A stretch of 64,000 bases of DNA from Sphingomicrobium astaxanthinifaciens (GCF_022865105.1 NZ_JAKNYM010000002.1:963501-1027500); one strand, 5' to 3'; counted from the stretch's first letter, positions 23,696 to 33,929 are shown. Translations and numbers: made by a program. The notes: generated by a model from the sequence alone, not told the origin.

Positions 23696-24469
23696 TCAGG
23701 CGAGGAGGCTCGCCAGCCCCCAAAGGATGAGGAGCGCCCCGCCGACCCGCGCGATGGCGCGCCCGGCGGGAAGCAGTTTCTCGGCGGCGACCAGCAGCGT
23801 CAGCAGCGCGATCCACGCGATGTTCATCACCCCAAGCACGAACAGGAGTGCCATCAGCGCCCAGCAGCAGCCCGCGCAATAGGTGCCGTGAAGGAGGCCG
23901 AGCCGGAGCACGCCCCATGCGCCGGGGCGCTGGTGGCGGGCGATGAAGACGGCCGGGTGGCGACACAGCGCGAGGCAGCGGTCCTTCACGGGGCTGAACT
24001 GGTAGAGGCCGGCGGCGATCAGCAGCCCGCCCGACAGCCAGCGGCTCGCCGAGGCCATCGCCATGCCGGTTACCAGCGCCTCGCGCTGGAGCATGAGCTG
24101 GAGCGCGGCGGCAAGCGCGGAGAAAAGGCCCCAGACGAGGAGATAGCCGAGGAGGAAGCGGGTGACGGCAGGGCGCGCTATCCCGCCGTGGCGCGCGGCG
24201 CGGGCGTAGAGGAGGATGGTGGGGGCGGCCGCGGGCAGCATCATCGCCACCATCATCACCCACCACATGGCGAAGAGCAGCGGGAAACCGACCGCCATCG
24301 CCATCGTCGGCGCCTCGCGATGGGGGAAGGGGGCGAGGCTGGCGCTGATCCCCATGCCCATCCCCGCGCCTGCCAGGAGCCAGCCCCAGGCGAGCAGCGC
24401 GATGAGCCCAAGCGCGGCGATGGTCAGCGATCGGTGGCGCGCGAGCAGCGCCTCGGTCGGGGCGCGCAT
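23696..24469 (-). CDS. DUF2182 membrane protein
   Basis: A 257-residue integral membrane protein with about six helices and the family motifs MWWVMMVAMMLPAAAPTI, YQFSPVKDRCLALCRHP and LGLLHGTYCAGCCWALM. The conserved cysteines and methionines suggest metal handling, possibly copper, but the family has no established function. Its ATG immediately follows the stop of the DUF1326 gene, and these two families often occur together. Confidence 0.85.
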   Translation of the reverse strand: MRAPTEALLARHRSLTIAALGLIALLAWGWLLAGAGMGMGISASLAPFPHREAPTMAMAVGFPLLFAMWWVMMVAMMLPAAAPTILLYARAARHGGIARPAVTRFLLGYLLVWGLFSALAAALQLMLQREALVTGMAMASASRWLSGGLLIAAGLYQFSPVKDRCLALCRHPAVFIARHQRPGAWGVLRLGLLHGTYCAGCCWALMALLFVLGVMNIAWIALLTLLVAAEKLLPAGRAIARVGGALLILWGLASLLA

Positions 24470-25102
24470 CTAGCCGTGCACGACGCCGTGGCTGTCGAGA
24501 TGGAGGTGGCAGAACTGGCCGTAGCTGTCGGTCAGCTCGATCGGCACCGGGCCCTCGCCGCGGCTCGAGCCCGAACCGATGTCGGCATATTCATATTCGA
24601 AGCCGTCGGGGATGTGGATGCGGGCGCGCACCGGCTCGCCCGTCGCCGGGCTGCGGATCGGTTCGCCGCGCATCTCGACATGGCCGGGCACGCGAAGGTG
24701 ACCGGTCCGACCCTCGACATCGACATCGAAGTCGATCGCGACGACCTGCGGCTCGTGCATTGTCTCGACGGTCGAGGCGAAGACTGCGAAATGGGTCGCC
24801 ATGGGGTCGGTATCCTGCCCGGCCATGATCTTGAGCATCGCCTCGCGCTGTTCGGGGGTGGCGGCCTCGTCGATGAAGGCGATCGCCTCGCCATGGCCCT
24901 CGTGGATCGCGCCCGGCCATTTGAAGATCGCGCCCGCCTTGACCCCCGCCAGGTCGACCTCGCCATGGCGGCCCGCGTCGATGACGAGGCCCACGACCGC
25001 CTCGCAGCGGCCCTTGTCGGGCAGCCCCCCGAACTGGCAGTTGCAGCCATAGTCGCAGTTGCAATTGGCGAATTGCCGCGCCTCGATCGTCCAATAGGTC
25101 AT
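24470..25102 (-). CDS. DUF1326 domain protein
   Basis: A 210-residue soluble protein starting with the DUF1326 signature ARQFANCNCDYGCNCQFGG, a dense cysteine motif (C-x-C-x3-C-x-C) that probably binds a metal. CEAVVGLVIDAGRHGEVDL and DSYGQFCHLHLDSHGVVHG at the end are also typical. The ATG at 25102 follows AAGGAGG. It forms a two-gene operon with DUF2182, and a weak FNR-like box lies about 100 bases upstream. Confidence 0.87.
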   Translation of the reverse strand: MTYWTIEARQFANCNCDYGCNCQFGGLPDKGRCEAVVGLVIDAGRHGEVDLAGVKAGAIFKWPGAIHEGHGEAIAFIDEAATPEQREAMLKIMAGQDTDPMATHFAVFASTVETMHEPQVVAIDFDVDVEGRTGHLRVPGHVEMRGEPIRSPATGEPVRARIHIPDGFEYEYADIGSGSSRGEGPVPIELTDSYGQFCHLHLDSHGVVHG

Positions 25103-25298
25103 GACCGCCTCCTTCGACGAGACGTCGCGATGCGCCGGCGTCCGGTGAGCAGGGCTGCGTTTTAGCATATTTGCGCGTCCGGCGGCAGGGCGCCGGGCGG
25201 AACGACTGATCCGGGTCACCCGGCTGGAACAGCGGGAGAGGCGGGATGCGGGGCGTTTCTGCTCGTGCGGGCAGGGGCATGGGGGCGGCAAGGCCGGA

Positions 25299-25970
25299 CT
25301 AGCGCTCGTCGGGGCTGCGGATCAGGCGCTGGTCCGCCATCCAGCCGCGGGTTTCCTCGCGCGTGAGCGGCGTGGCGGGAAAGGCGAAATGCTCGTCGGG
25401 CAGGTCGATCGACTCAAAGCTGGCGAGTTCGAGCCCCTCCTTGCGCAGCACCGTGCCCGTCTCGAGCAGCGCGATCAGCGGGGCATAGGCGTCCACGATC
25501 CCCGGGAAGGGGCTCGTGGTCACCGAGAGGAGCAGGCTTTCGCGCATCGCCCGGCCGAGCGGGGCCAGCGCGGGATCGGTCGAGAGGACGATCTCGTCCG
25601 CATCGAGCGCGCCCTCGATGCGATAGGCGATCCCCTCGAAGCGGCCCACGGTGGCAGGGCCGATCTCGACCATCTCCACGGTGGGGAGTTCGATATCGCC
25701 CGCCATCGCCTCGAACCAGGACCCCGCCTCCTCCGCCATGATGGCGTTGAGGAGGGCGACATCGACCAGCGTGGTGCGGTCCTCCTCCTCGCGCCACCGA
25801 TAGTGGCGACCGTCCTTCACGAAGACATGCTCGCCGTCCTCCGGCGCGCGCGCGACGACGGTGCCTTCGGCGTCGATGTCGATGGTCAGCGCGAGTTCGC
25901 CATTGTCGAGCAGCCGGGCGCGATGGTCGGTGGGCTGGGCAAGAACGAGCGCGGCGAGCGCGAGAAGCAT
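25299..25970 (-). CDS. secreted protein of unknown function
   Basis: A 223-residue protein with a short N-terminal hydrophobic signal ([12 protein letters not shown]) and an acidic mature part without a recognised domain. [20 protein letters not shown] and [12 protein letters not shown] suggest a beta-rich periplasmic fold similar to domains that test the effect of an applied metal or dye, but I cannot name a family. The ATG at 25970 follows AGGAAA. It diverges from the methylcrotonyl-CoA carboxylase gene 103 bases away. Confidence 0.65.
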   Translation of the reverse strand: MLLALAALVLAQPTDHRARLLDNGELALTIDIDAEGTVVARAPEDGEHVFVKDGRHYRWREEEDRTTLVDVALLNAIMAEEAGSWFEAMAGDIELPTVEMVEIGPATVGRFEGIAYRIEGALDADEIVLSTDPALAPLGRAMRESLLLSVTTSPFPGIVDAYAPLIALLETGTVLRKEGLELASFESIDLPDEHFAFPATPLTREETRGWMADQRLIRSPDER

Positions 25971-26073
25971 GGCGATTTCCTGCGGACAATCGGGGCGAGG
26001 GGGTTCCTCGCATAGCCGCCCAATCTTGCCAAACCCTTTGCTTTCGCGCCGACGCGGGCTAGGCGTTCGCCCC

Positions 26074-27678
26074 ATGAGTGCACCGACGCTGGACAGCAAG
26101 ATCGATCTCGACAGCCCCGAGGCCAAGGCCCGGGCGACCCACAACCGCGCGCTGGTCGAGCGGCTGCGCGAGGATGTCGCGACGGCCGCGAGGGGCGGGG
26201 CCGAGCGCCACCGCGAACGCCATCTCGCGCGCGGCAAGCTGCTGCCGCGCGACCGCGTCGAGCGGCTCCTCGATCCGGGCTCGCCCTTCCTCGAGATCGG
26301 GCAGCTGGCGGCCTGCGACATGTATGGCGGCGAGGTGCCGGGCGCGGGGATGATCGCGGGGATCGGGCGTGTCGCCGGGCGGCAGGCGATGATCGTGTGC
26401 AACGATGCCACCGTGAAAGGCGGCACCTATTATCCGATGACGGTGAAGAAGCACCTGCGCGCGCAGGAGATCGCGGAGGCCAACCGGCTGCCGTGCATCT
26501 ACCTTGTCGATTCGGGCGGCGCGAACCTGCCGCACCAGGCCGAGGTGTTTCCCGACCGCGACCATTTCGGGCGGATCTTCTTCAACCAGGCGAACATGAG
26601 CGCCAAGGGCATCGCGCAGGTCGCCTGCGTGATGGGCAGCTGCACCGCGGGCGGGGCCTATGTCCCGGCGATGAGCGATGAAAGCGTCATCGTGAAGGAA
26701 CAGGGCACCATCTTCCTCGCCGGGCCGCCGCTGGTGAAGGCGGCGACGGGCGAGGAGATCAGCGCCGAGGACCTCGGCGGGGGCGACCTGCACGCGCGCA
26801 AGTCGGGGGTGGTCGACCATCTCGCCGACAATGACGAACATGCGCTGACGATCGTGCGCGACATTCTCTCGACCGTGCCGATGGGCGCCGAGAATGCCGA
26901 CCTCAACTATCGCGAGCCGATCGCGCCCAAATACGACCCCGAGGAGCTCTATTCGATCATCCCCGAGGACGTGCGCGCGCCCTATGACGTGCACGAGGTG
27001 ATCGCGCGGATTGTCGATGCGTCCGAATTCCACGAGTTCAAGCCGCTCTATGGCTCGAGCCTCGTGTGCGGCTTCGCGCATATCCACGGGCTGCCGGTCG
27101 CGATCCTCGCCAACAATGGCGTGCTGTTCAGCGAGAGCGCGCGCAAGGGCGCGCATTTCATCGAGCTCGCCGCCGAGCGCAAGGTGCCGCTCCTGTTCCT
27201 CCAGAACATCTCGGGCTTCATGGTCGGGGGCAAGTACGAGGCCGAGGGCATCGCCAAGCATGGCGCCAAGCTGGTCACCGCGGTGGCGACCGCGCAGGTG
27301 CCCAAGGTCACTGTGCTCATCGGGGGCAGCTTCGGCGCGGGCAACTACGGGATGGCGGGGCGCGCCTACAGCCCTAACTTCCTCTTCACCTGGCCCAACT
27401 CGCGCATCAGCGTGATGGGGGGCGAGCAGGCCGCCAGCGTGCTCGCTACCGTCCACCGCGACGCCGACAAGTGGAGCGAGGAAGAGGCGGAAGAATTCAA
27501 GGCGCCGATCCGCCAGAAATATGAGGACGAGGGCAATCCGTGGCACGCCACCGCGCGGCTGTGGGACGACGGGATCATCGATCCCGCGCAGACCCGCGAC
27601 GTCCTCGGGCTCGCCTTTGCCGCCTGCCTCAACGCCCCCGTCGAAGACGAGCCGAAATTCGGCGTGTTCAGGATGTAG
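26074..27678 (+). CDS. mccB: methylcrotonyl-CoA carboxylase, carboxyltransferase (beta) subunit
   Basis: A 534-residue acyl-CoA carboxyltransferase. It moves carbon dioxide from carboxybiotin to 3-methylcrotonyl-CoA in leucine breakdown. Both crotonase-like halves are present: [19 protein letters not shown] and [19 protein letters not shown] in the first, [28 protein letters not shown] and [13 protein letters not shown] in the second. [11 protein letters not shown] with the long [10 protein letters not shown] segment is the methylcrotonyl rather than propionyl type. The biotin carboxylase subunit is encoded two genes downstream. The ATG at 26074 lacks a strong ribosome site. Confidence 0.93.
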   Translation: MSAPTLDSKIDLDSPEAKARATHNRALVERLREDVATAARGGAERHRERHLARGKLLPRDRVERLLDPGSPFLEIGQLAACDMYGGEVPGAGMIAGIGRVAGRQAMIVCNDATVKGGTYYPMTVKKHLRAQEIAEANRLPCIYLVDSGGANLPHQAEVFPDRDHFGRIFFNQANMSAKGIAQVACVMGSCTAGGAYVPAMSDESVIVKEQGTIFLAGPPLVKAATGEEISAEDLGGGDLHARKSGVVDHLADNDEHALTIVRDILSTVPMGAENADLNYREPIAPKYDPEELYSIIPEDVRAPYDVHEVIARIVDASEFHEFKPLYGSSLVCGFAHIHGLPVAILANNGVLFSESARKGAHFIELAAERKVPLLFLQNISGFMVGGKYEAEGIAKHGAKLVTAVATAQVPKVTVLIGGSFGAGNYGMAGRAYSPNFLFTWPNSRISVMGGEQAASVLATVHRDADKWSEEEAEEFKAPIRQKYEDEGNPWHATARLWDDGIIDPAQTRDVLGLAFAACLNAPVEDEPKFGVFRM

Positions 27679-27688
27679 GAGCGTGGTG

Positions 27689-28165
27689 ATGCTTTCCCTT
27701 CTCGCCGCCGCCATGGCTGTCCCGCCGCCCCCGCCGGGCGATGATCGCAGCGCGATCCTCGCGACGGTCACCGAGGTGCTCGATGCGCTGATGGTCGGCG
27801 ATGCGGAGACGGCGCGCGCCCATTTCGCGCCCGAGGCGATCTTTCCTGTCGTCGATGCGCGTGGGGCTGAAACGCGCGTTCGCCTCCTCGATCTCGACCA
27901 GGTCCTGAATTTCGAGCGCGAGGGGTTGCATCAGGAGCCGCTCGGTATACCGACCGTGCTCCAGGATGGCGCGCTCGCGCAGATGTGGGTGCCTTACAGC
28001 TTCTGGATCGATGGCGTGAAACAGCATTGCGGCATCGACAATGCCACGCTCGTCCAGCAGGATGGGGAATGGAAAATCACCCAAATGGCCTTCACCATGA
28101 CCTCGCTCGACCGCTGCGATGAACTCGGCGCGCCGACGCTCGCCGATCCCGACAAGGACGAATGA
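27689..28165 (+). CDS. SnoaL/NTF2-like domain protein, probably exported
   Basis: A 158-residue protein with an alanine-rich N terminus that may be a short signal, then a cone-shaped NTF2-like fold: ILATVTEVLDALMVGDAETARAHFAPEAIF, AQMWVPYSFWIDG and DGEWKITQMAFTM. Proteins of this shape include ketosteroid isomerase-like enzymes and non-catalytic binders. It lies between the two methylcrotonyl-CoA carboxylase genes, starting 10 bases after mccB and overlapping the start of mccA (ATGA), so it is part of that operon. A role in the pathway is not established. Confidence 0.78.
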   Translation: MLSLLAAAMAVPPPPPGDDRSAILATVTEVLDALMVGDAETARAHFAPEAIFPVVDARGAETRVRLLDLDQVLNFEREGLHQEPLGIPTVLQDGALAQMWVPYSFWIDGVKQHCGIDNATLVQQDGEWKITQMAFTMTSLDRCDELGAPTLADPDKDE

Positions 28166-30048
28166 TGTTCGACAAGCTTCTCATTGCCAATCGCGGCGAA
28201 ATCGCCTGTCGGGTCATGCGCACCGCGCAGGCCATGGGGATCCACTGCGTCGCGGTCCATTCGGAAGCCGACGCCAGGGCGCTGCACGTGCGGATGGCCG
28301 ACGAGGCGGTGTGCATCGGGCCCGCGGCGAGCGCGGAAAGCTACCTCGTGGGCGAGCGGATCATCGAGGCGGCCAAGGAGACCGGCGCCGAGGCGATCCA
28401 TCCGGGCTATGGCTTCCTCAGCGAGAACGCCGATTTCGCCGAAGCGGTGATCGCCGCCGGGCTGGTCTGGGTCGGGCCCAAGCCCGAAAGCATCCGCGCG
28501 ATGGGGCTCAAGGATGCGGCCAAGAAGCTGATGGCTGACGCCGAGGTGCCGGTGACGCCGGGCTACATGGGCGAGGACCAGTCGGCCGAGGCGCTCGAGG
28601 CCGAGGCAGGCAAGATCGGCTATCCGGTGCTGATCAAGGCGGTCGCGGGGGGCGGCGGCAAGGGCATGCGCAAGGTCGATGATGCGAAGGATTTCGCCGA
28701 TGCGCTCGCCAGCGTGAAGCGCGAGGCGAAGGCGTCGTTCGGCAACGACGTGGTCATCCTCGAGAAATGGATCGAGAGCCCGCGGCATATCGAGGTGCAG
28801 CTGTTCGGCGACAGCCATGGCAATGTCCTCCACCTGTTCGAGCGCGACTGTTCGCTGCAGCGGCGTCACCAGAAGGTGATCGAGGAAGCGCCCGCGCCGG
28901 GGATGGACGCGGCGACGCGCGAGGCGGTCTGCGCGGCGGCGGTGCGCGCCGGGCAGGCGGTCGATTACGAAGGCGCGGGCACGGTCGAATTCATCGCCGA
29001 TGCGAGCGAGGGGCTGCGCGCCGACCGCATCTGGTTCATGGAAATGAACACCCGCCTGCAGGTCGAGCATCCGGTGACCGAGGAAATCACCGGGGTCGAC
29101 CTCGTCGAGTGGCAGTTGCTCGTCGCGGCGGGCGAGCCGGTGCCGGTGGCGCAGGACGAGCTTTCCATCAACGGCCATGCGATCGAGGCGCGGCTCTATG
29201 CCGAGGACCCCGCGTCGGGCTTCCTGCCCTCGACCGGGCGGCTCGAGCATTTCGACCTCGGGCGCGAGCAATGGCGCGGGCGGCGGCGGCGGCGAATCGA
29301 GACCGGGGTCGAGGAGGGCGACATGATCAGCCCGCATTACGACCCGATGATCGCCAAGCTGGTCAGCCATGCGCCGGATCGTGAGGGCGCGATCGAGACG
29401 CTGGCGCGGCAGCTGGCGGGGCTCGAGATCTGGCCGGTCAGGACCAATGCTGCCTTCCTCTTGCGCGCGCTGACACACGAGGAGTTCGTCGCGGCCAAGC
29501 TCGATACCGGGTTCATCGCGCGGCATGACGCGGCGCTGATCCCGTCGGGCGAACCGGTCGAGGTGGAATGGCGCACCGCGGCGGCGATCGCGCTTGCCGA
29601 GGAGGAGCCCAACCCGCTTGCGGGGTTCCGGCTCAACGCCGATCCGCGCCTTGCGGTGGCGCTCGGCTTCAAGGGCGAGACGCGCACCATCGACCTCGCC
29701 GACGAGGGCGACACGGTCGCCGCCTCGGGCTTTCGCGACGAGGAGCGCGTCGTGCTCTTCTCGTCGGGCGAGGCGTTCGAATTTTCGCTGACCACGCGCC
29801 CCGGCGCGGGCGGGGCGGCGGCGAGCGACGGCGCGCTGCTCAGCCCGATGCCCGGCAAGGTGACCAGCGTCGCGGTCGAGCAGGGGCAGGCGGTGGCCAA
29901 GGGCGAGCGGCTGCTCACGCTCGAGGCGATGAAGATGGAGCATGCGATGACCGCCCCGTTCGACGGGGTGGTGGCCGAGCTCAACGTCGCGCCGGGCCAG
30001 CAGGTCGCGGTCGAGGCGCTCCTCGCCCGGGTCGACGCCGCCGACTAG
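28162..30048 (+). CDS. mccA: methylcrotonyl-CoA carboxylase, biotin-carrying (alpha) subunit
   Basis: A 628-residue protein with three parts. The biotin carboxylase ATP-grasp domain occupies residues about 1-450 with LLIANRGEIACRV, KAVAGGGGKGMR, ERDCSLQRRHQKV and FMEMNTRLQVEHPVTE. A linker follows, and then a C-terminal biotinyl domain with EAMKMEHAM, in which Lys591 carries biotin. It loads biotin with carbon dioxide from bicarbonate for MccB. The start ATGATG overlaps the stop of the SnoaL-like gene. The length fits methylcrotonyl rather than propionyl-CoA carboxylase, and the adjacent mccB supports this. Confidence 0.94.
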   Translation: MMFDKLLIANRGEIACRVMRTAQAMGIHCVAVHSEADARALHVRMADEAVCIGPAASAESYLVGERIIEAAKETGAEAIHPGYGFLSENADFAEAVIAAGLVWVGPKPESIRAMGLKDAAKKLMADAEVPVTPGYMGEDQSAEALEAEAGKIGYPVLIKAVAGGGGKGMRKVDDAKDFADALASVKREAKASFGNDVVILEKWIESPRHIEVQLFGDSHGNVLHLFERDCSLQRRHQKVIEEAPAPGMDAATREAVCAAAVRAGQAVDYEGAGTVEFIADASEGLRADRIWFMEMNTRLQVEHPVTEEITGVDLVEWQLLVAAGEPVPVAQDELSINGHAIEARLYAEDPASGFLPSTGRLEHFDLGREQWRGRRRRRIETGVEEGDMISPHYDPMIAKLVSHAPDREGAIETLARQLAGLEIWPVRTNAAFLLRALTHEEFVAAKLDTGFIARHDAALIPSGEPVEVEWRTAAAIALAEEEPNPLAGFRLNADPRLAVALGFKGETRTIDLADEGDTVAASGFRDEERVVLFSSGEAFEFSLTTRPGAGGAAASDGALLSPMPGKVTSVAVEQGQAVAKGERLLTLEAMKMEHAMTAPFDGVVAELNVAPGQQVAVEALLARVDAAD

Positions 30049-30702
30049 TCAGGGTATCTGGCGTCCCAGCAGCACATGTTCGCGGGCGCGATAGCTGTAG
30101 ACGATCTTGTCGTAATAGAAGGCGAGCTCCTCGGTCGGTCGGTCATCGGCAGCGCCGCCGCGCCGCGCGCCCTTGCGGCAGGCCACGATCGTGACGTCCT
30201 CGAGCCGGTAGGCGGTGTCGCCGTGCCGGACACCCAGCGCCGGATGGCGGGTGCCGAGCGCGCAGCGCGCGAACCTGCCGTCGACGACCAGCAACCGCGT
30301 GCCGGCGGGCAGGTCGCGTTTGGCCGTCGCTTCGCGGTTGGCCTCGGGCGGGCGCATGCCGCCGGGCTTGCCGACCTCCTTGACGACGACGCGGTGCGCG
30401 CGCTCCCCGCTCGCACGCTCATGGTCGCGGTCGTGATGCGCCCCGGGGACCAGCTCCTCGAACCAGAATTCGCCATCGGCGCTAGTGGTCGCCCAGCGCA
30501 GGCTCGACAGTTCGATCCAGGCCCCTTGCGCCTCGGTGCCACCGGCGCGCTCGTGCTCGCGCTCGCCCGCGATGTCGCCGATCTTGAGATAGGATTGGGC
30601 GGTCTGCGCGGGCGGGGCGAGCGCGCGCTGCGGCGCTGGCGAGGGCGCGGCGAGGGCGAGGCTGGCGGCGGTGGTGGCGAGCAGGGTCTCGAGCGTGACC
30701 AT
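30049..30702 (-). CDS. exported Hcp1-like domain protein
   Basis: A 217-residue protein with an N-terminal signal (MVTLETLLATTAASLALAAP) and a domain resembling the Hcp1/type VI tube family: YLKIGDIAGE, WIELSSLRW, later YRLEDVTIVACR and ELAFYYDKIVYSY. An arginine-rich insertion lies in the middle. True type VI Hcp proteins are cytosolic and about 160 residues; this one appears exported and there are no type VI genes nearby, so a secretion-tube role is unlikely. GGAGGAAA precedes the ATG at 30702. It converges head-on with mccA with no gap. Confidence 0.6.
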   Translation of the reverse strand: MVTLETLLATTAASLALAAPSPAPQRALAPPAQTAQSYLKIGDIAGEREHERAGGTEAQGAWIELSSLRWATTSADGEFWFEELVPGAHHDRDHERASGERAHRVVVKEVGKPGGMRPPEANREATAKRDLPAGTRLLVVDGRFARCALGTRHPALGVRHGDTAYRLEDVTIVACRKGARRGGAADDRPTEELAFYYDKIVYSYRAREHVLLGRQIP

Positions 30703-30814
30703 GGCTTTCCTCCTCACGTTTTTTCTCGACGAGGGCGACAAGGCGCCCCGCGAGCTGAATGTCGGCTTGACGACCGGCGCGCTCGTTTCGCGGTGGCAAC
30801 GAGTTGGCGCTAAG

Positions 30815-30889
30815 GGGGGCCACGGCCCCGCTTGTCGAAGCGCGTCGGCTTCTCTACGTCGACGAGCAAGATGAACGTCCGTGGCCCCC
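30815..30889 (+). promoter_or_regulatory. nested RNA-like stem structure in the SDR leader
   Basis: Perfect 11-base arms GGGGGCCACGG (30815-30825) and CCGTGGCCCCC (30879-30889) enclose a second stem GCTTGTC/GACGAGC (30830-30836 with 30861-30867, one wobble) and a third stem GAAGC/GCTTC (30837-30841 with 30848-30852). The 3' arm can alternatively pair with the adjacent GGGGCC. It ends 25 bases before the SDR start codon. Confidence 0.5.
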
Positions 30890-30914
30890 GGGGCCGGCGA
30901 AAGGGAGAAGAAGC

Positions 30915-30918
<4 letters not shown>
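30871..30918 (+). CDS. possible 15-residue leader peptide upstream of the SDR gene
   Basis: A short frame MNVRGPRGRRKGEEA ends in a TGA that overlaps the ATG of the SDR gene (ATGA). Its first nine bases, ATGAACGTC, equal those of the SDR gene. It lies inside the stem structure of the leader and has only a weak ribosome site, so translation is uncertain; it could instead be a remnant of a duplicated start. Confidence 0.3.
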
Positions 30919-31694
<776 letters not shown>

Positions 31695-31698
31695 GGCC

Positions 31699-32511
31699 AT
31701 GACGCTCGCCACGCCCCAGTTGCTCGACGCGCTCGGCGAGACCGCGCGCGAGGCGGGCGAGGCGATTCTCGCCATCGTGCGGCAAGGCTTCGATGTCGAG
31801 CGCAAGAGCGACGCCTCGCCGGTGACGGTCGCCGACCGCGCCGCCGAGGCGGTGATCCTCGAGGCGCTGCGCATGCAGGCCCCGGGCGTGCCGGTCATCG
31901 CCGAGGAGGAGGTGGCAGCGGGGCGCATCCCCGCGCACGACGACACCTTCTTCCTCGTCGATCCGCTCGACGGGACCAGGGAATTCATCCGCGGGGGTGA
32001 GGATTACACCGTCAATATTGGGCTGGTCGAGGACGGGCAGCCGATCCTCGGGGTCGTCTACTCGCCCGCGAGCCGCCACCTCCACCTCGGGCTGGCGGGG
32101 CGCGGGGCGTGGCTCGAGGCGGGCGGGCCGCGGCGCGCGATCCGCTGCCGTGAGCTGGGCGAGGAGCGGGTGGCAGTGGCCTCCAAGTCGCACCTCACGC
32201 AGGCCACCGTCGACTATCTCGAACAGGCCTTCGGGGGGCACCGGCCCGCCCGCATCTCGGTCGGCTCGAGCCTGAAATTCTGCATCCTCGCGGAGGGGCA
32301 TGCCGACGTCTATCCGCGGCTCTCGCCGACCAGCGAGTGGGACACGGCGGCGGGGCACGCGGTGCTGCTCGGCGCGGGCGGGCGGGTCGATGGCCCCGAC
32401 GGCGAAACGCTCGGCTATGGCAAGCCTGCCTTCTTTAACCCGGGGTTCGTCGCCACCGCCGGCTGGAAAGCCCCCGCGATCGGCCCCTACATGCCGATCG
32501 ACGTCGGCTAG
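31699..32511 (+). CDS. cysQ: 3'(2'),5'-bisphosphate nucleotidase CysQ
   Basis: A 270-residue inositol monophosphatase-fold enzyme. CysQ removes the 3'-phosphate from adenosine 3',5'-bisphosphate left over from sulfate assimilation. Metal motifs are clear: ASPVTVADRAAE, VIAEEE, FLVDPLDGTREFI, and SEWDTAAGHAVLL. The FIRGGEDYTVNIGLV segment is characteristic of CysQ rather than of inositol phosphatases. It starts four bases after the SDR stop, so cotranscription is likely. Confidence 0.92.
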   Translation: MTLATPQLLDALGETAREAGEAILAIVRQGFDVERKSDASPVTVADRAAEAVILEALRMQAPGVPVIAEEEVAAGRIPAHDDTFFLVDPLDGTREFIRGGEDYTVNIGLVEDGQPILGVVYSPASRHLHLGLAGRGAWLEAGGPRRAIRCRELGEERVAVASKSHLTQATVDYLEQAFGGHRPARISVGSSLKFCILAEGHADVYPRLSPTSEWDTAAGHAVLLGAGGRVDGPDGETLGYGKPAFFNPGFVATAGWKAPAIGPYMPIDVG

Positions 32512-32831
32512 CGCCCCGCGCCGCGGGGGCCGGGGTCGGTCTTGCCGCAGGGTACCGCATCGGCGCGCGGTGCGGTGCGCAATTCTCCCTCGAGCGCCTG
32601 CTGCATCGCGGGGTCGGCGGCGGCGGGCGGTGCCTCGACCCCGCGCAAGCGGTCGATCTCGGCCTGCGCGCGCCCGATCCGCCGGGCCGAGTCGTGCGCC
32701 GTCTCGCTGTCGTCGGGCAGGCTGCGGATGAGGGTGCGGCAATCGGCGAGCACGTCCTCGAGATGGATAAGACGGCGGATGCGGCTTACGCTGGCATCGC
32801 GCGATCGATGGTGAGTGGGTATCGCAATCAT
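32508..32831 (-). CDS. hypothetical protein
   Basis: A 107-residue, mostly helical protein with no recognised family. The first half (SRIRRLIHLEDVLADCRTLIRSLPDDSETAHDSARRIGRAQAEIDRL) could form helices; the tail is proline and alanine rich. Its stop overlaps the cysQ stop by four bases in convergent orientation. Ribosome site weak, so the frame is only moderately supported. Confidence 0.5.
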   Translation of the reverse strand: MIAIPTHHRSRDASVSRIRRLIHLEDVLADCRTLIRSLPDDSETAHDSARRIGRAQAEIDRLRGVEAPPAAADPAMQQALEGELRTAPRADAVPCGKTDPGPRGAGR

Positions 32832-33011
32832 GCCTAACGCCCTGCCATCGCGAGGCTCTCGCTAGCCTTGCCAGTTCCTCCGAAGCGGCGCGGTTTTTAG
32901 GGGATGGCGCGCGCGCATCGGCTTCGTTAGGGTTGCTCCCGCTCGGTACCATGAGGACGCGAGGCGGTGAGGCGATCATCGTCTCGTGCCGCTGCCTTCT
33001 GGGGGCCTGTC

Positions 33012-33929
33012 GTGACCGAGTTTTACTCGATTTTCCATGAACCCGCCGCGCCCGGTGCGGGCACCGTCGATCTCGTCGCCTCGGGGCCCGACGCCGCCGC
33101 GCGCGGACGCGCCGCGATCGAGGCGTGCGGGTTCGAGGTGGGGGCGTGCCACGACGTTGGCGCGACCGGGGTCGACCAGCTCAGCACGCATCCGGTCTGG
33201 ATCGAACTCGACCGCGACCAGGGGCATGTGCTCGATCACTGGCTGATGGCCTTCGATGCGCATAGCGAGCACAGCCGCCTGCCCGCCACAGTGGCGATGG
33301 ACGCGGCGCTGCTCGACCCCGTCGCCGCGCTGGTCGGGCCGCATGTCGAGCTGCTCGTCGCGCCCGACGCGGCGGCGCGCGCGGCGGCGCTGGGGCTGAT
33401 GGTGGCGCGCGAGGGCGCGGGACGGGTCGGCGATGCGCGCGGCTCCGACCCCGCCGCGCTGCGGCGCCTGTCGGAGGAGGTGCAACGCATCGCCGCGACC
33501 TTGTCGAAGATGAGCGACGGCGGGCTGGGCGAGCAGGGAGCGGCGCTCGCCGCGACCGCCCCCGCCCCGGAGGGCGAGTCGACCGCCGAACTGAGCGCCG
33601 AGACAGTGCGCTCGGTCATTCGCGCGCGGCGGCTGCGCGAGGACTATTTTCCGGCCGACCTGTTCCATGACCCGGCGTGGGACATGATGCTCGACCTGCT
33701 CGCCGCCGAGATCCAGCAGATCCGGGTCCCGGTCTCGTCGCTGTGCATGGCCGCGGCGGTGCCCGCCACCACGGCGCTGCGCTGGATCAAGACGCTGACC
33801 GCGAAAAAGCTGTTCGTGCGGCGCGCCGATCCGCACGACGGGCGCCGCGTGTTCGTCGAACTGTCGCCCGACGCGAGCCGTGCGATGCGAGGCTATTTCG
33901 CCAAGCTGGGGCCGCGGTTCGCGATCTGA
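33012..33929 (+). CDS. MarR-like winged-helix transcriptional regulator
   Basis: A 305-residue probable DNA-binding regulator. The first 150 residues have no recognised domain but include PVWIELDRDQGHVLDHWLMAFDAHS, a receiver-like alpha/beta stretch. The C-terminal part is a winged helix: DMMLDLLAAEIQQIRVPVSSL, AAAVPATTALRWIKTLTAKKL, then the wing VRRADPHDGRRVFVELS as in MarR proteins. The GTG at 33012 was chosen; a GTG at 32967 in the same frame gives 15 more residues. No ligand or target can be inferred. Confidence 0.72.
   Translation: MTEFYSIFHEPAAPGAGTVDLVASGPDAAARGRAAIEACGFEVGACHDVGATGVDQLSTHPVWIELDRDQGHVLDHWLMAFDAHSEHSRLPATVAMDAALLDPVAALVGPHVELLVAPDAAARAAALGLMVAREGAGRVGDARGSDPAALRRLSEEVQRIAATLSKMSDGGLGEQGAALAATAPAPEGESTAELSAETVRSVIRARRLREDYFPADLFHDPAWDMMLDLLAAEIQQIRVPVSSLCMAAAVPATTALRWIKTLTAKKLFVRRADPHDGRRVFVELSPDASRAMRGYFAKLGPRFAI

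Noticed and set aside
25196-25222. GGAAC near the DUF1326 upstream region
   Set aside because: Wrong strand for that gene and no matching -10 element.
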